Positions 48,601 to 59,729 of a stretch of 64,000 nt of DNA are shown piece by piece. Each line of letters begins with the position of its first letter. Position 1 is the first letter of the stretch. This DNA comes from Cladorrhinum sp. PSN259 (taxonomy: Eukaryota > Ascomycota > Sordariomycetes > Sordariales > Podosporaceae). The DNA lies in assembly GCA_033725935.1 (NCBI GenBank), contig MU867135.1:1-64000 (forward strand). Direction: 5' to 3'. Under the pieces are notes generated by a model. That model saw nothing but the letters and a program-made list of their open reading frames with translations. It did not search any database and was not told the origin of the DNA. The translations under genes and the position numbers were made by a program.

Positions 48601-51600
48601 CCGAGCTTGATGTAAAGGTTGACCAGAGCCAGACACGATCTGAAAAAAGCAGAATCGACTTTGCTTTTCTTGCACCTCTCGTAGTGCGTCACGAAGATCT
48701 CACGTGTGATGGTTTCCGTGACCTCGGTTGTAGTGGTGGTCGTTGTGATTTCGGTAATCCTTTTTTCGATTACTTCTTCCACTACTTCCTCAATCAAGAT
48801 GGTCGTCTCTTCGGCCTCCTTATCAGTGACCTTGCCATTGCTCTTGAACCACGCCCACACCTTTGTCAGAACGTCGATGGCCACCTTCCAGAGTTTAAAT
48901 GACTTGAACAGGATACCAATCTCTCGGATAAGCACAATGATGTTCTCCTCCTCAAAGATGTGATGCTCATATTCCACCCAGAGGCAGATGAGAATGCTGG
49001 ATGCCTCATCAACACGGCCAGCCAGCTTGAGGAACTTGACGTAGGCAATGGCAATGTTAAGTTTGGTAATGTGCAGCTCCAATGTGGCTTTGAGTCGGCA
49101 GAGCTCAGAAAATCGTCTCCAAAGCGTGATGTAGATCTTCTCGGCATGGAACCACTGCTTCTGGGAGATGTAGAAGAGCGCAAGCTGGAGTAGGATTGAG
49201 ACACGGCGCTCATCCTCAAAATGTTCATAGCCGTCGCACGCCCCATAGAAAAAGTCGACGTACTCGTCAGGGTTATCGACCGGGTTTTCACCACTCAAAA
49301 CAATGTCGAGACCGCCAATGTACTCAACAATATCACGATGCTGCGTGGAGTGCTTGCCAAAGCGAATGACAATAATCTCGAGAAGTATCTTGTTGATGGC
49401 GGTGGCGCGGAAATCTTCTTTGATGGCGATGTAGAGCTTGGCGAGAGCCTTGTACCAATAAATGACGAGGTCGGAGTGCGGCCCATGCTTCGCCTTGCAT
49501 ATCTCGATCATGAGAATAATCATCTCTTCCCGGTAGTCGACGATCTCTGTCCGCGTGGTCATGGTGATGGTCTCAGTGTACTGGAGGAAGTAATGCGTGC
49601 AAGTCGTGACGACTGCACTGTTGATGGAAAGGACAATCTTTCCCAGCGAGGCAGCTCGGTAGAAGAAGTGGGCTGCGACGAGAGTTTCGGAACTGACGTG
49701 AAGGTTTCCAAGAATGATCAATGTTTGCAGGACAACGACGTGCTTTTCGCCGAAGCACTTCTCCTGAACCTTGAGGGAAAACTCATGGTGTCTGCAGCGC
49801 TCGGATTCCTTGAAGCCCTGGAGGCTAGACCTCTCGAGCAAAGCAAAGTGACAAGAGACAGGGAACACCTCAGTGAATTCCTTGCCGAGAGCGAGCTCCC
49901 CCTTGGCGGAGTAGAAGCTGGATCCCCGGAGGTGTACCTGCCATCTCTTCACAGAGTAGGCAAGAAGACGGTGAGAGGAGAAGTAGTCATCCACAGAGCG
50001 ATCGTCAAGGAGATCGAAGGATGGAACAGAGGCATCGTGCAACGTGAGCTTGGCGTATAGCAGAAGAGCCAAGGTCAAGGTGCGATGAGCGTCCCGAGCC
50101 GATGGCAACGTCGTTCCCATCAATGTCTGTAGGTAAGAGCGAACCGACTTGCTCTTGAAATGAACGCTTCCATTTTCAATAACCACAATGTCGCCGCAAG
50201 TAGAGTTAATGTGCGCAACCAGGTCCACATCGCTGCCAAACTTCTTGGTGTGAAGGTTGAGGCGCAAAAGCTCAGCCAGCTCATTGACATCGAGCGGCCG
50301 TTCCGTAACGAGAAGGAAGGACAAAAGTGTCTGAACTGAGTCATTTTTCAGTGACAGCTTGGAGACGACCTTCTGGAGGATATCTTCTAGGCCGCCGGCG
50401 ATTCCATGGGCTGCCTTCGCAAAGGCATCGCCCGACATCGTTGGTGCATCCTTGCTGAGAAGACGAACAACAAAATAAGCCCAAAGAAATGACGTCTTGG
50501 CCTTGTGTGTCAGTTCGTGGGCGATCTTCTCCTTGGCCTCATGGCTCAATTGAGAGAAGCAGGCGAACTTGGCAAACGAGTGGTGGAAGTAAGCCTTGAT
50601 GTCACGATGGATGTGCTGCGCGGTGATGGTAAAGTGGCTGCAGCCATCAGAAAGATGGGAAATGGCTTTGGACAAGGTAATGACGCGAATAGTCTTGAAC
50701 TTAGCAATGCTGTCCCGTAGCTTCTTGTGGAAGTCCACAGGGCTGGACCCTCTGGTGAGCTCGCCGAAGCCATCAACAATGATGACTAAGTGGGTTTGGC
50801 GGTCATCCTGGGAATGAAGTCCCGAGTCAAGGGCATCCCAGAGATAAGCCTCCAACTCGGATGTGTCGTGATGTTTGTCATATACCTCAAAGGCACTGGC
50901 GAGCTTCTTGAAAAGAGTCGCATCGCCAACGTTTCTCTCAAGCAGCTGTGAAAGAATGCTCTTGAGGAATGCTAGGACAGTGCAGCGAGCTGGATCGTCG
51001 TAAGGGAAAGTGTATGTTAGAGCTGCATATTGTCGGTGATCAAATGGTCGCTGGAGACGCTCCTTGATCCATCCAGCGAGCACAGTCTTGCCGGATCCGG
51101 CCTCGCCGGTGACAGTCAAAGTCCTCTCGTTGCTCCGGAAGAAGTCGACGAGAGGTGTCTTGAACCACTCACAGCTACCTTCGGTGCGCTTGATGGTCTC
51201 AGAGACTCGGTCGTAAAAGGTACCTTTGTTAGAGCGGTTGTTCTGCAAACGTTTGCGAACAGCCTGAAGGCTCAGCCCGCTTCTACCATGACCCAGCTTG
51301 AGAGCCCACATCTTGGCTATAATCGAGTCTCGCCTCTCGTAGATCTTGGTTATCGTTGAGCCAAAGGTTGTCTCAAAGTTGATGGAAACTGATTTGCCGG
51401 CGCTGAGATTGATGATCCTCTCCCGGTAGAAAGCTGCTACGCTGCCGACAAGATCGACGAGGTCACAGTACAAGTGAGCGACGCTCTCCTTGATCTCGCG
51501 GGAGGCGCGGAAGACTTCGTGAATTTGGCTGATGTAGGAGACGAGGAGACCCAATTCATACAATGCTTGGAACGTGGGAACAAGAGCCTGAGCTTGTTGA

Positions 51601-52761
51601 GGCCCGATCTGTAGAATTCTGTCAGGTTGACATGCTCGTCAGAAATAGGTCTGGAATTGTGCCTTACCTCAAGCAGGATCTGGGTGCTTGCCAATGCCGT
51701 GACCGATGCAACCTCGGCCTCGGGGCAATACCGGGCTACGTTCACGCCGAGCCGTGAGAGTTGGAGACCAAAGAACTGGGCAGAGCGAAGGACACGGTCC
51801 CATTCGCTGCCACGACGGGGCATGTGGATTAGTCGTTCATCTGAGATGTACTCCAGGTAAGACTCCAGGTCAACCCTCTTGAAGAAGGTCTCGTTGTAAT
51901 CGCCAAGCTTGCAAATCTGATTGCGGACATCTCTGCTGACATTGAAGACACGAGTAACATGTAAGGTCTCTGTGGCAATAGGGCTGTGCTGAACTGCTGT
52001 GTATGCAGAGACGTCGTCACCAGCTGAGGCAACTGAACCGTCGTCAGTCTGGTCAATGCTGGTGGTGTTGATGGTGACTGCCTCTGAAGGCTTCTGTACA
52101 TGGCTCTTAATAGCAAAGCCGGCGGCCGGCTCTTGAAGCCCGGCGCGAATGGTGTCCATGGTTGGCGAAATTAAAGCGTCTGCTGGCTTTGGAGTTGGTG
52201 CTGCCTTTGAGGCTTGTGCTGGTTCTTCGTTAACTTGAACAGGGTCAGAGGCAAAAGACGATGATGAGGTGCGCTTCGATAGTCTTCTGCCTAAAGAGTC
52301 GCATGTATCGTCAGATATTTGCTCTGGTTTGAGACGAAGCGAAAGAAGGAATAGAGCTGGGGCATACTGGTAAAGGTCTTGCGCAGCCCAAACATACTTA
52401 TAATTAGAGGGTGTGAACAGTTTGAGTATTTTCGAGGTAGGGGTTCCTGACTCGGTGGCCAAAAACCATGGGGTAGAGTAGACTTGGTACCCGAGCTGGT
52501 GCCCTGGTTTTGCGTAGCTCAATTTCTCTCGAATCACAGATCGTTGAGAGTACTTGAATTACTCAAACCACTTTTGGGTGGAGTGATGATTCAACTAGTA
52601 GATCGGTTCCGACAACTTGGGAGGGTGCCATGGGGTTCAAATAGTCCGCGGAGAGCTTGGAAAGCTCTCGGAAACCATGGGGAAAAGGGGCCCTCATGCG
52701 GGCCAGAACGGCTACCTCCGCAGACGTTTGTCTTGGATGCTTCATCATTGATCCTCATCAT
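45687..52761 (-). CDS. Giant STAND-type NTPase with TPR array
   Basis: Tentative three exons (52761-52596, 52527-51668, 51608-45687) give about 2315 residues. The last two are firm; the 51667-51609 intron rebuilds TQILLEIGPQQAQALVPTFQ. The first exon and its intron are by phase only. The N-terminal part (SGPHEGPFSPWFPRAFQALRG, then KPGHQLGYQVYSTPWFLA and NYKYVWAAQDLYQYAPALF) looks like a conserved fungal domain. The NTPase has P-loop GEAGSGKT (about 51080-51115) and Walker B VIIVDGF (about 50770-50790). The remainder is helical hairpins typical of TPR, e.g. SFEKAEAIYLRIFRACV and HEKVIEIYIEVLEKYRKTLG, interrupted by threonine-rich segments. The C-terminus is Gly/Asn-rich and low-complexity. 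No membrane segment. Probably an intracellular sensor or scaffold; function unknown. Confidence 0.82.
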
Positions 52762-53917
52762 CCATGGGTCAAATGGGTAATACTTGGTGATAGTGGCTGG
52801 CGCTGTGTATGCAAGCCGGAAATGACAAATTAGGCCTCAAGCATGAGAAGTGATGTAGCACAGCTTGTGTAAATCCTGTGCAGATGAGACATAGCGGCGT
52901 GGTGGTGACAGCTGAAGGTCTGGACCAATCATGAACAGGGTCTGAGGGGCGATATTGTTCGAATTCATTCGTCAATTCCGTCTTATTGATTCCTGCCGCG
53001 CCAGTGACAAACACCCGACCCATAATACGGATTCCATTGCCTCCTCAGCTCATGGAGTGAGTGCTGGATACAGAAATTCCAGCCCGGTGGTTCCCCGATA
53101 GTAGTCGATAATCCCTGTCTTCAGGTAGCCCATTTGCAGGACAGAGCGCCAATGCTAGCCTTGTTGGGACACTCGAGCAGGGTGCGCCTTGACGCCCGCA
53201 GGGAGAGGTGAACTGGGTGATTGCGGGTGGCTTGGGGTCGGCGTCAGCTTGGCAATGATTTCTCGTAGGATCCCGCGTCTAGACCTCTGATCAACCGAGT
53301 GAGCGAGTCCGGGGGCATCGGCGGGAGTTCCATTTTGGACGCTACTGTCGATCATTGCTTGCAGCTGAGGGGGGAGAATTGCGCGAACGTGGAATGCCGT
53401 TCACTCCTGCGGCTCCCATCCCCCAATCATTCCCATGCCGGCATTCGCGCTGGGCTGTGATGCGAGACCGCGGGGGTTTTGTTGAAGTTGGATGGTCGCG
53501 GATGATGCAGTCTGCCGTGCAAAAGCAAAGACATGCAATTCGCTCACACCGGATCAACATTGTTGGCTTGCAGATCGAAGCCGTGATTGCCCGTCAACTT
53601 GCTGCGGCTGTGATGCAAGAGGACTGCCAGCGACTGGATAGGGAAGATCTGGTGTTGATCAGGTTTTGGCTTCTCCAACTCAGAGTCCAACAACTGAAGC
53701 AGGTGACCCCCACCTGCAGCGATTCTGAATAGTGTACGTAGCAGGAAGGATCGACATTGAGTTGTGCTCTTTTCTGCATCTTTGGTGAGGGGAACAATGC
53801 GGGGTAGAAGGAGGACAGGACGGGAAAGGATGAACTCAATCGACCAAAGCTTCTCTTCCCCATCAATCGATCTCATCACGACTACCTCAACATCAAAACA
53901 TCTTCCAATTTGTGACT
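52762..53917. other. Intergenic upstream of the TPR STAND gene
   Basis: Contains the promoter of the STAND gene and perhaps an upstream small exon: the frame of its first exon stays open to about 52832 (reads TITKYYPFDPWMMRIND), so an additional 5' exon is possible. Overlapping frames at 53355-53921 on both strands are unrecognised. Confidence 0.45.
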
Positions 53918-54329
53918 TCAACTTCTAAGCGAGATACTACCCAATATTGCCACTGTCACATTTGCCACTTCCTGCTCAGAATCCCGATTAACAGTGAAAG
54001 AAAAGCGTTCCTGCGTTAGGGTGGTTACCGGGCCCTTGGAAAGGGGAAAGACGCGCTGGTACACATAGAGACTAGGAGCAACCAGCTCGGCTTCCAGAAT
54101 CTGGGGTTGTGTTTGATCTAGATCCAATGGTTCAGGGGTCAAGGGGCACAGGGAAATTGGAAGTGCGAGTCTCCCTTTGATATAGTGACAATGCCAGCTT
54201 ACCTGTTTTGACTCCTTTCAAGCCTGCACAATCATCTACTTCGTATCCACGATCCATTTTGATCGAGTCGCCATGGCATAAACCGTCTGTCATGTGTCTC
54301 ACTTGGTCAACTTGGATTGCTGGGACCAT
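53918..54329 (-). CDS. Possible small spliced gene, 108 residues
   Basis: Not recognised. Exons 54329-54203 and 54117-53918 are joined by an 85-nt intron with GTAAGC donor, CTGAAC branch-like site and CTAG acceptor; phases match and the frame closes. The product starts MVPAIQVDQVRHMTDG and includes ILEAELVAPSLYVYQRVFPL and RFSFTVNRDSEQEVANVTVA. No signal peptide or membrane segment. It sits 160 bp beyond the end of the GMC gene on the same strand. It could be a chance combination of frames. Confidence 0.35.
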
Positions 54330-54491
54330 CAAAAAAAATAAAAAAATGTCAAAATCATCGGCACTGCATTTGTCTATCGTGTCACTGCCTACACTAGGTA
54401 TTTACTTCTCCGCCCAGAAATATCTAACTCTCCGTCTATGACCTCATCAAACCTGGAAGCCCACATCTCCCTATCCTACGCCATGTCTCAC

Positions 54492-56443
54492 TCACCACCC
54501 CTCCAAAATCTCGGCCGCGATCTTCTCAGCAAAAACATAAACAGTGCTCTGCGGGTGCCCAGGCGGCAAAAGCGCAAAACTACTAGCGTCAACAACCCGC
54601 AGCCCCTCAACGCCAATCACTTTAGCGTCCTTATCAACAACCGCCATCGGATCGCTGCCTTTTCCCATTCGGCACGTACAGCTGGCGTGCCAAATCGTCA
54701 TCACCGTGCTCCTAATAACCTGCAGGATCTCCGCGTCCGTCCTGACATTACTGCCGGGGAAGTATTCGTCATTCCCAACCAGAACAGGCTGCATGGCCTC
54801 CGACCTGAAGGCGGCTCTCAATCTTTTGTAAATCGCGATCGCTACTTCCTGGTCTGTGGCGTCCGTCAACCAGTTAGGATTGATAATCGGTAGATCTCGG
54901 GTGTCTTTTGATCTGAGAGTGACCGTCCCTCTTGAGAGCGGGGCGACTATCCCGCCTAGGATTGTAGCGTATTGGAACCCGTCTTTTGGTTGAGTGGTAA
55001 GCAAGTTGCTGAAGTCGCCGACGTAGCCCGGCGCACTGAGGAACTCAATTTCTGGCCAATCCGGTGGGAATTCTCTGTCGAGAATCTGGGCTGCGGTTTG
55101 TGAGATCAAGTTGCGGGGTGTCTTCTCCCACCCCAGGAAATCACACACGGGGTTTGTGAGCGGTCCTTGCTTTTTGAGCGTGTACGGTCCCAAGAATTGT
55201 TCGCCCACATACAGCAAATCGTTTGCAACTCTTGTCAAAGTCTCGACCTTCACCCGCCAGGTAGGACCAAAGAAGACATGATCCTGCATCCCTTGACCTA
55301 CTCCAGGTCTGTCGACTATGAGCGGGATTTTATGTCTTTCCAATTCCGCTTTGGGACCGATACCAGAGACCATGAGCAATTGCGGGGACTGGAAAGCACC
55401 AGCGGAGATGATCACTTCCTTGCGGGCTTTGAGCGTGAATTGGAAAGCGCCCAATGGCTTCGTTTCGACTAGGACACCCGTAGCGAGTTTTGAGTCCGGG
55501 GCGAAGATAATCTGTTTGGCGAGAGTGAGGATGTATACCTTCAAGTTTCTTCGGCCTTGTGCTTCTCTGAGGAAGGAGGTCTGACTGGAGTCCCGGGTTT
55601 GAGACTCAGGTCGGATGGTGGAAGCGCAGTATTGCGCGCCGAGGAGGTTGCCGCTGTTGAAGTCTTGGATTTGGGGCACGCCGATCTCGTTGAGGGCTGG
55701 TTCCATCCATGTACTGAATGCTTGTGCGTAGTTGGCGTAAGATACCTGGAGCGGACCGCCGTTGGTGGTCGAGAAAGCGTTGATGTTGTACTCGGCGCTG
55801 GCATTCGCGAAGCGGGTGTCTGAGGGGGGCGTGAAAGTGACGCTGCGCTTAAAGTGGGGGAACAGCGAGTCAAAGGTGTAGCTGTTGTCGCCTACTGCTT
55901 CGGCCCATTTATCATAGGATTGTTTGGAACCTCTTTGATAGATCATAAAGTTGCGGGCGGAGCTAGTGTTACTGTCAGCTTTGATGCATCATGAAAAGAG
56001 TGAAATTTGACTCACCTCCCGCCAAGACACTTGCCCCTCGCATAGTGAATCCTTCTCCCGTTTGCTCCAGCCTGCGGCTCCGTGACAAAGTTCCAGTCCA
56101 CCAATGGGTTGGTATCAGAGGGGTCAGCGCCAGCAAAGAGCACATCGCCAACAGGAGTCCGGCCGATCACAGGGTTGGTAATCTGGTAGAAAGACCCAGC
56201 CTCGACTACGGCGACAGTAATGTTGGGATTTGCGCTCAGACGATTCGCAAGTGTTAGACCTGCGGTACCACCCCCAACTATAACATAGTCAAATGTGGCA
56301 TCTAGAAGAGACTCCCCCGCTAGGTCACCGAGCTGTTCGCGCGCTGCTTTTGCTTCGAAGGATTCAGAGTCAACCGGTACACAAAATGCTGCATGGGCGC
56401 TTAGAAGAAAGAAAAGAATGCCATTAACAGAAGGCCGTAACAT
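54492..56443 (-). CDS. Secreted GMC-family FAD oxidoreductase
   Basis: Two exons (56443-56016, 55962-54492) give 632 residues, usual for fungal GMC enzymes. The intron rebuilds the GMC signature GKCLGGSSARNFM. Seen: signal peptide (about residues 1-20, SVNGILFFLLSAHAAF), FAD Rossmann motif VIVGGGTAGLTLANRL, the second GMC motif near GAFQSPQLLMVSGIGP, CTCRMG, and C-terminal VVDASSFALLPPGHPQSTVY with the catalytic-region His. The family includes aryl-alcohol and glucose oxidases and secondary-metabolite dehydrogenases. Close resemblance to versicolorin-B-synthase/patulin-synthase-type members is my impression, not tested. The substrate is unknown. The neighbouring transporter and P450 on the same strand suggest a metabolic role. 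Confidence 0.94.
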
Positions 56444-57008
56444 CGTAAATCCTTAATAACCACCCGAGCTATGGGGAAATCTACAAAAAGGTAATAGGTG
56501 CCCTAGCGAGGTCCTGAAGAGAACATGAGGGCCACGGAGAAGAAATGATGTTGACATCTCGGGAGTCGTTGAAGTATAATTTAAATACTATTTAGAACCC
56601 GAATTCAAGGTTGCATTTTGTGGGGAAATTGGAAAGAGATCTGCAATTACTCCCAGTTTTTTCAAGTTTAAATTGTCTTGGAAATAGCACTATTGATCCT
56701 TATTATGGAGTTATGACCTCGGCGGTGCCAGTAAGCCTGCGCGTGCAGAACCAGGAAGTTGAAAAGTCTGGTACCACTGACACTCTAGGCGTGCATGCAG
56801 TTTGCTATTTCCCAGAAGTTGATGTCTTGGCGAGATGTCAGTGACTGGATCACCCCAGATCAGATCCAGTGGAATCGGGATCGTCGAAAAGGCTGGGGTA
56901 CCGGTAAAATGCGCAATATTGCAGTGGAGAGTTAGGTAGATATGTATGTATTCAAAATATTTGAATGCTTGCTGTGATTCGGCAGAATGGATTGACCATG
57001 TGATGCCT
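56444..57008. other. Intergenic between GMC and MFS genes
   Basis: 565 bp, AT-rich near 56570-56600. It holds the promoter of the GMC gene. No gene was seen. Confidence 0.6.
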
Positions 57009-58939
57009 TCACTGGCCCAACCCAGCTGCATCTGCTTTAACTTTCCCCCTAGGCTCCATTTCCAATCCGGATTCCCCCTGGGAGTCTGCCGGCTTCTCGA
57101 CCTTCGGTACTCCGGCTCTCCCGATGATGCCGGACCCCCGGAACGCAGCCAAAACCACAGTAAGAGCACTAATACCCAGTGCAAAGTTCCACCACTCTGC
57201 TGCTCTGAGACCGTGAAGAGACGGCCCGTCCCAAGGCTTGACAGGGCCTGCATTCTGTACGTCAACACCACGATCCCGAGCCATGACAGCTGTCTGAATG
57301 GCCGTAGCTATTGCCAAACTGACAGCTCTGCCCACCTGTCCCATAGCGTTCACCAACGCGCCTCCGAGAGCCTGATCTGCTTGTGGTAATGAATGACTCG
57401 TGAATAAGATCAGACACGGCCATGTTGTGTCTGCGCCAAATACTGAGATTACCATTGCTGGGAATCCATATGCCCAGTATGTTGTGTCAGGCGGAATCGG
57501 CACCGCAAAGAGGAGAGCTGAGATGGACACGCAGAAGTTTCCAACAGCGAGCATTAGGTATGTCGGGACCCGAGATAGCAATTGTGAAACAATAGCCGCC
57601 GTGATGATTCCAGAAACACCTGTGGGGAGGAAGCGAAGCGTGGTCTGAATTGTAGAGAGCGCCTGGAAGTCTTGGTAAAAGTATGTCGCATATACCAGGA
57701 AGCCATTGAAACTGCTGAAGAACAGAGCCATGATGAGCATGGCAGCACTGAATTGTGTGTTGTTGAAGTGGGACATCTTCATTATAGGTGTTCGCTTTTG
57801 TGTCTTTTCGAGGTGCCGTTGCCAAAGGACGAACAGAACGATCATGATGACGGACAGGACGATGATGACAGGAACCCAAGGAGTGCTCCAGCCCACCACG
57901 TTTCCTTCAGTCAAGGCGAATAGTAGGGCGAGCAAGCCACCGGTAATCAAGAAAGCGCCCAACCAATCAACAGAGCCCTTTGCTGTTACACCTTGCTGAT
58001 GGAGTGTGTGCTTTGGCGGTGGAATGATGAAAAAGGCTGCTACCGTAACCATGGTCGCCAAGATTGCAATCACCACAAAGACCCATTTCCATGATGTATA
58101 ATTAGCGATGAATCCAGAAATCAAAGTGCCAAATACCGCACCAAGAGGAGCACCGGCAGCTGTCAAGGCCCAGAGTCAGCATCAGAAGCAAGCAATCTCA
58201 AGGCATATTCAATGCTGATTAGGTGACATACCATAAGAACTGAATGCATAGTTCTTGGCTTTCCCGGGAGGAAAAGTAGTTCCCAGGATGCCTATTGCCG
58301 TGGGAACATTGGCAGCGGCTCCCTTTTCAATCGTCAGTCGCCGTCTCAGGCGGTCTAGTCTCGAGGACAGCCAGAGAACTGCAAAGACTTACCAAACCTT
58401 GAAGACCGCGAAACAAATCAAATGCTATCTCATTGGGCAAGAATGGATTCACAAACATGGTAATGGCGAACCATGCAGACCCGCAAATGAATATGATCCG
58501 CTTTCCATAGATATCTGCTATCCTTCCCCAAAGAAGGAGGAAGCAGCCAAAAGTGAGTGCATACGCAGACACGATCCATTGGAGACGAGAGTCAGGAATG
58601 CCAAGGTCTCGGCCGATGGTGGGCAAGATAATCACGACGGCTTGCCCTGAGAGTGTCTAATAACGAACATGAAGGATGTCAGTTTGTTCTTGGTGATTTC
58701 AAAGAGAGAGACAGGTGGCAACTTACATTGAGAAAACTGGCACCCGTTACGGTTGCCACGAGAGCGATGCATCGTGCCTTGGAAAATGGCAGTTCTGGGT
58801 TTGGGTTCAAGTTGATCTCTCGAATGCTCTCGGACTCATCCGATGTCGGCTCTCCAGGAAGTTTGTTGTCATTATTGAAATTGACAGAGCCAACCCTCTC
58901 GGGACTCTCTGCTGCGGCAGCGGGTGGAGGCGACGGCAT
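57009..58939 (-). CDS. Major facilitator transporter, DHA2 (drug:H+ antiporter) type
   Basis: Four exons (58939-58727, 58656-58393, 58322-58232, 58159-57009) give 572 residues. A soluble acidic N-terminus of about 55 residues is followed by a hydrophobic array compatible with 14 membrane helices. Seen: SGQAVVIILPTIGRDLG, YALTFGCFLLLWGRIADIYGKR (the loop 2-3 MFS motif), YAAGAPLGAVFGTLISGFI (antiporter motif C region) and FLPTGVSGIITAAIVSQLL. Such plasma-membrane exporters remove toxic compounds or secondary metabolites. Its place between GMC and P450 genes on one strand suggests export of their product or self-protection. Three introns, each restoring conserved sequence. Confidence 0.94.
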
Positions 58940-59729
58940 TGTTCAGTCAAGGCGGCGGCATGAGAGGAAGTGCACTTGGCAGGGCACGGATTCGTTCCGA
59001 TAAATATGTTGCTGAACGGGTGTCTCAGGGAAAGACTCGATCGTGACGCGTTTGGATAAAATTCTCCATTCTTGACGTTGTCGAGGCAAACGATAACCTG
59101 GAAGCCCCACAGCGACCGAACCGCTTTGGGGTAGGTGCCTATCACGACATGGTTGCGTTGGGGGTGGAATTCCAATTCCGGGATCCTGCAACTGCCCGTC
59201 CGGGTTATCGTAAACTGTCGCTGCCAGCCGGGCCGAATGCTTGTGAGATGTTTGTGAACAATGGGCAGTTTTGGGGTAAATGACTTCATAGGTAGGTTGA
59301 ATTTCATTGTCTTGAGAGACCTCCAAGAACCTGCCCTGGTGTCCCGGAACAGTTAAACCGAAGTTGTAAGGACATTTGAGTTAGACTGTGTCCCATTAGT
59401 GACTTGAATTCTGAAAAGTTGAAGAAACAGAGTTCAAGTTCCTATGTTGTTTCACTTGTGTGGGACATCGCTTTTCCGGCCGGCAACTGAAATGGCTGCC
59501 ACCGAATGAAGGCTTCTGGAAGTGCCCTAGTTAGTGCAATGCATCTTTAACCCGCTCAAAATCCCAAAAAAGTTCACTAACAGTGGGGCCATTTCATTCG
59601 CCAAGGCGGAGCAAGTTCAAACAAAGTTCTGCCCGCGAAACGCAAAGTATTATTTATGCTTTTGTCTATCAATGCTCTTCTAAATTTCTAAAATGGTCTA
59701 TATCATGTATGCCCCCTCCTGTTTGTTCT
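58940..59729. other. Intergenic between MFS and P450 genes
   Basis: 790 bp containing the MFS promoter. Minus-strand frames at 58943-59326 are unrecognised and lack support. Confidence 0.55.
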
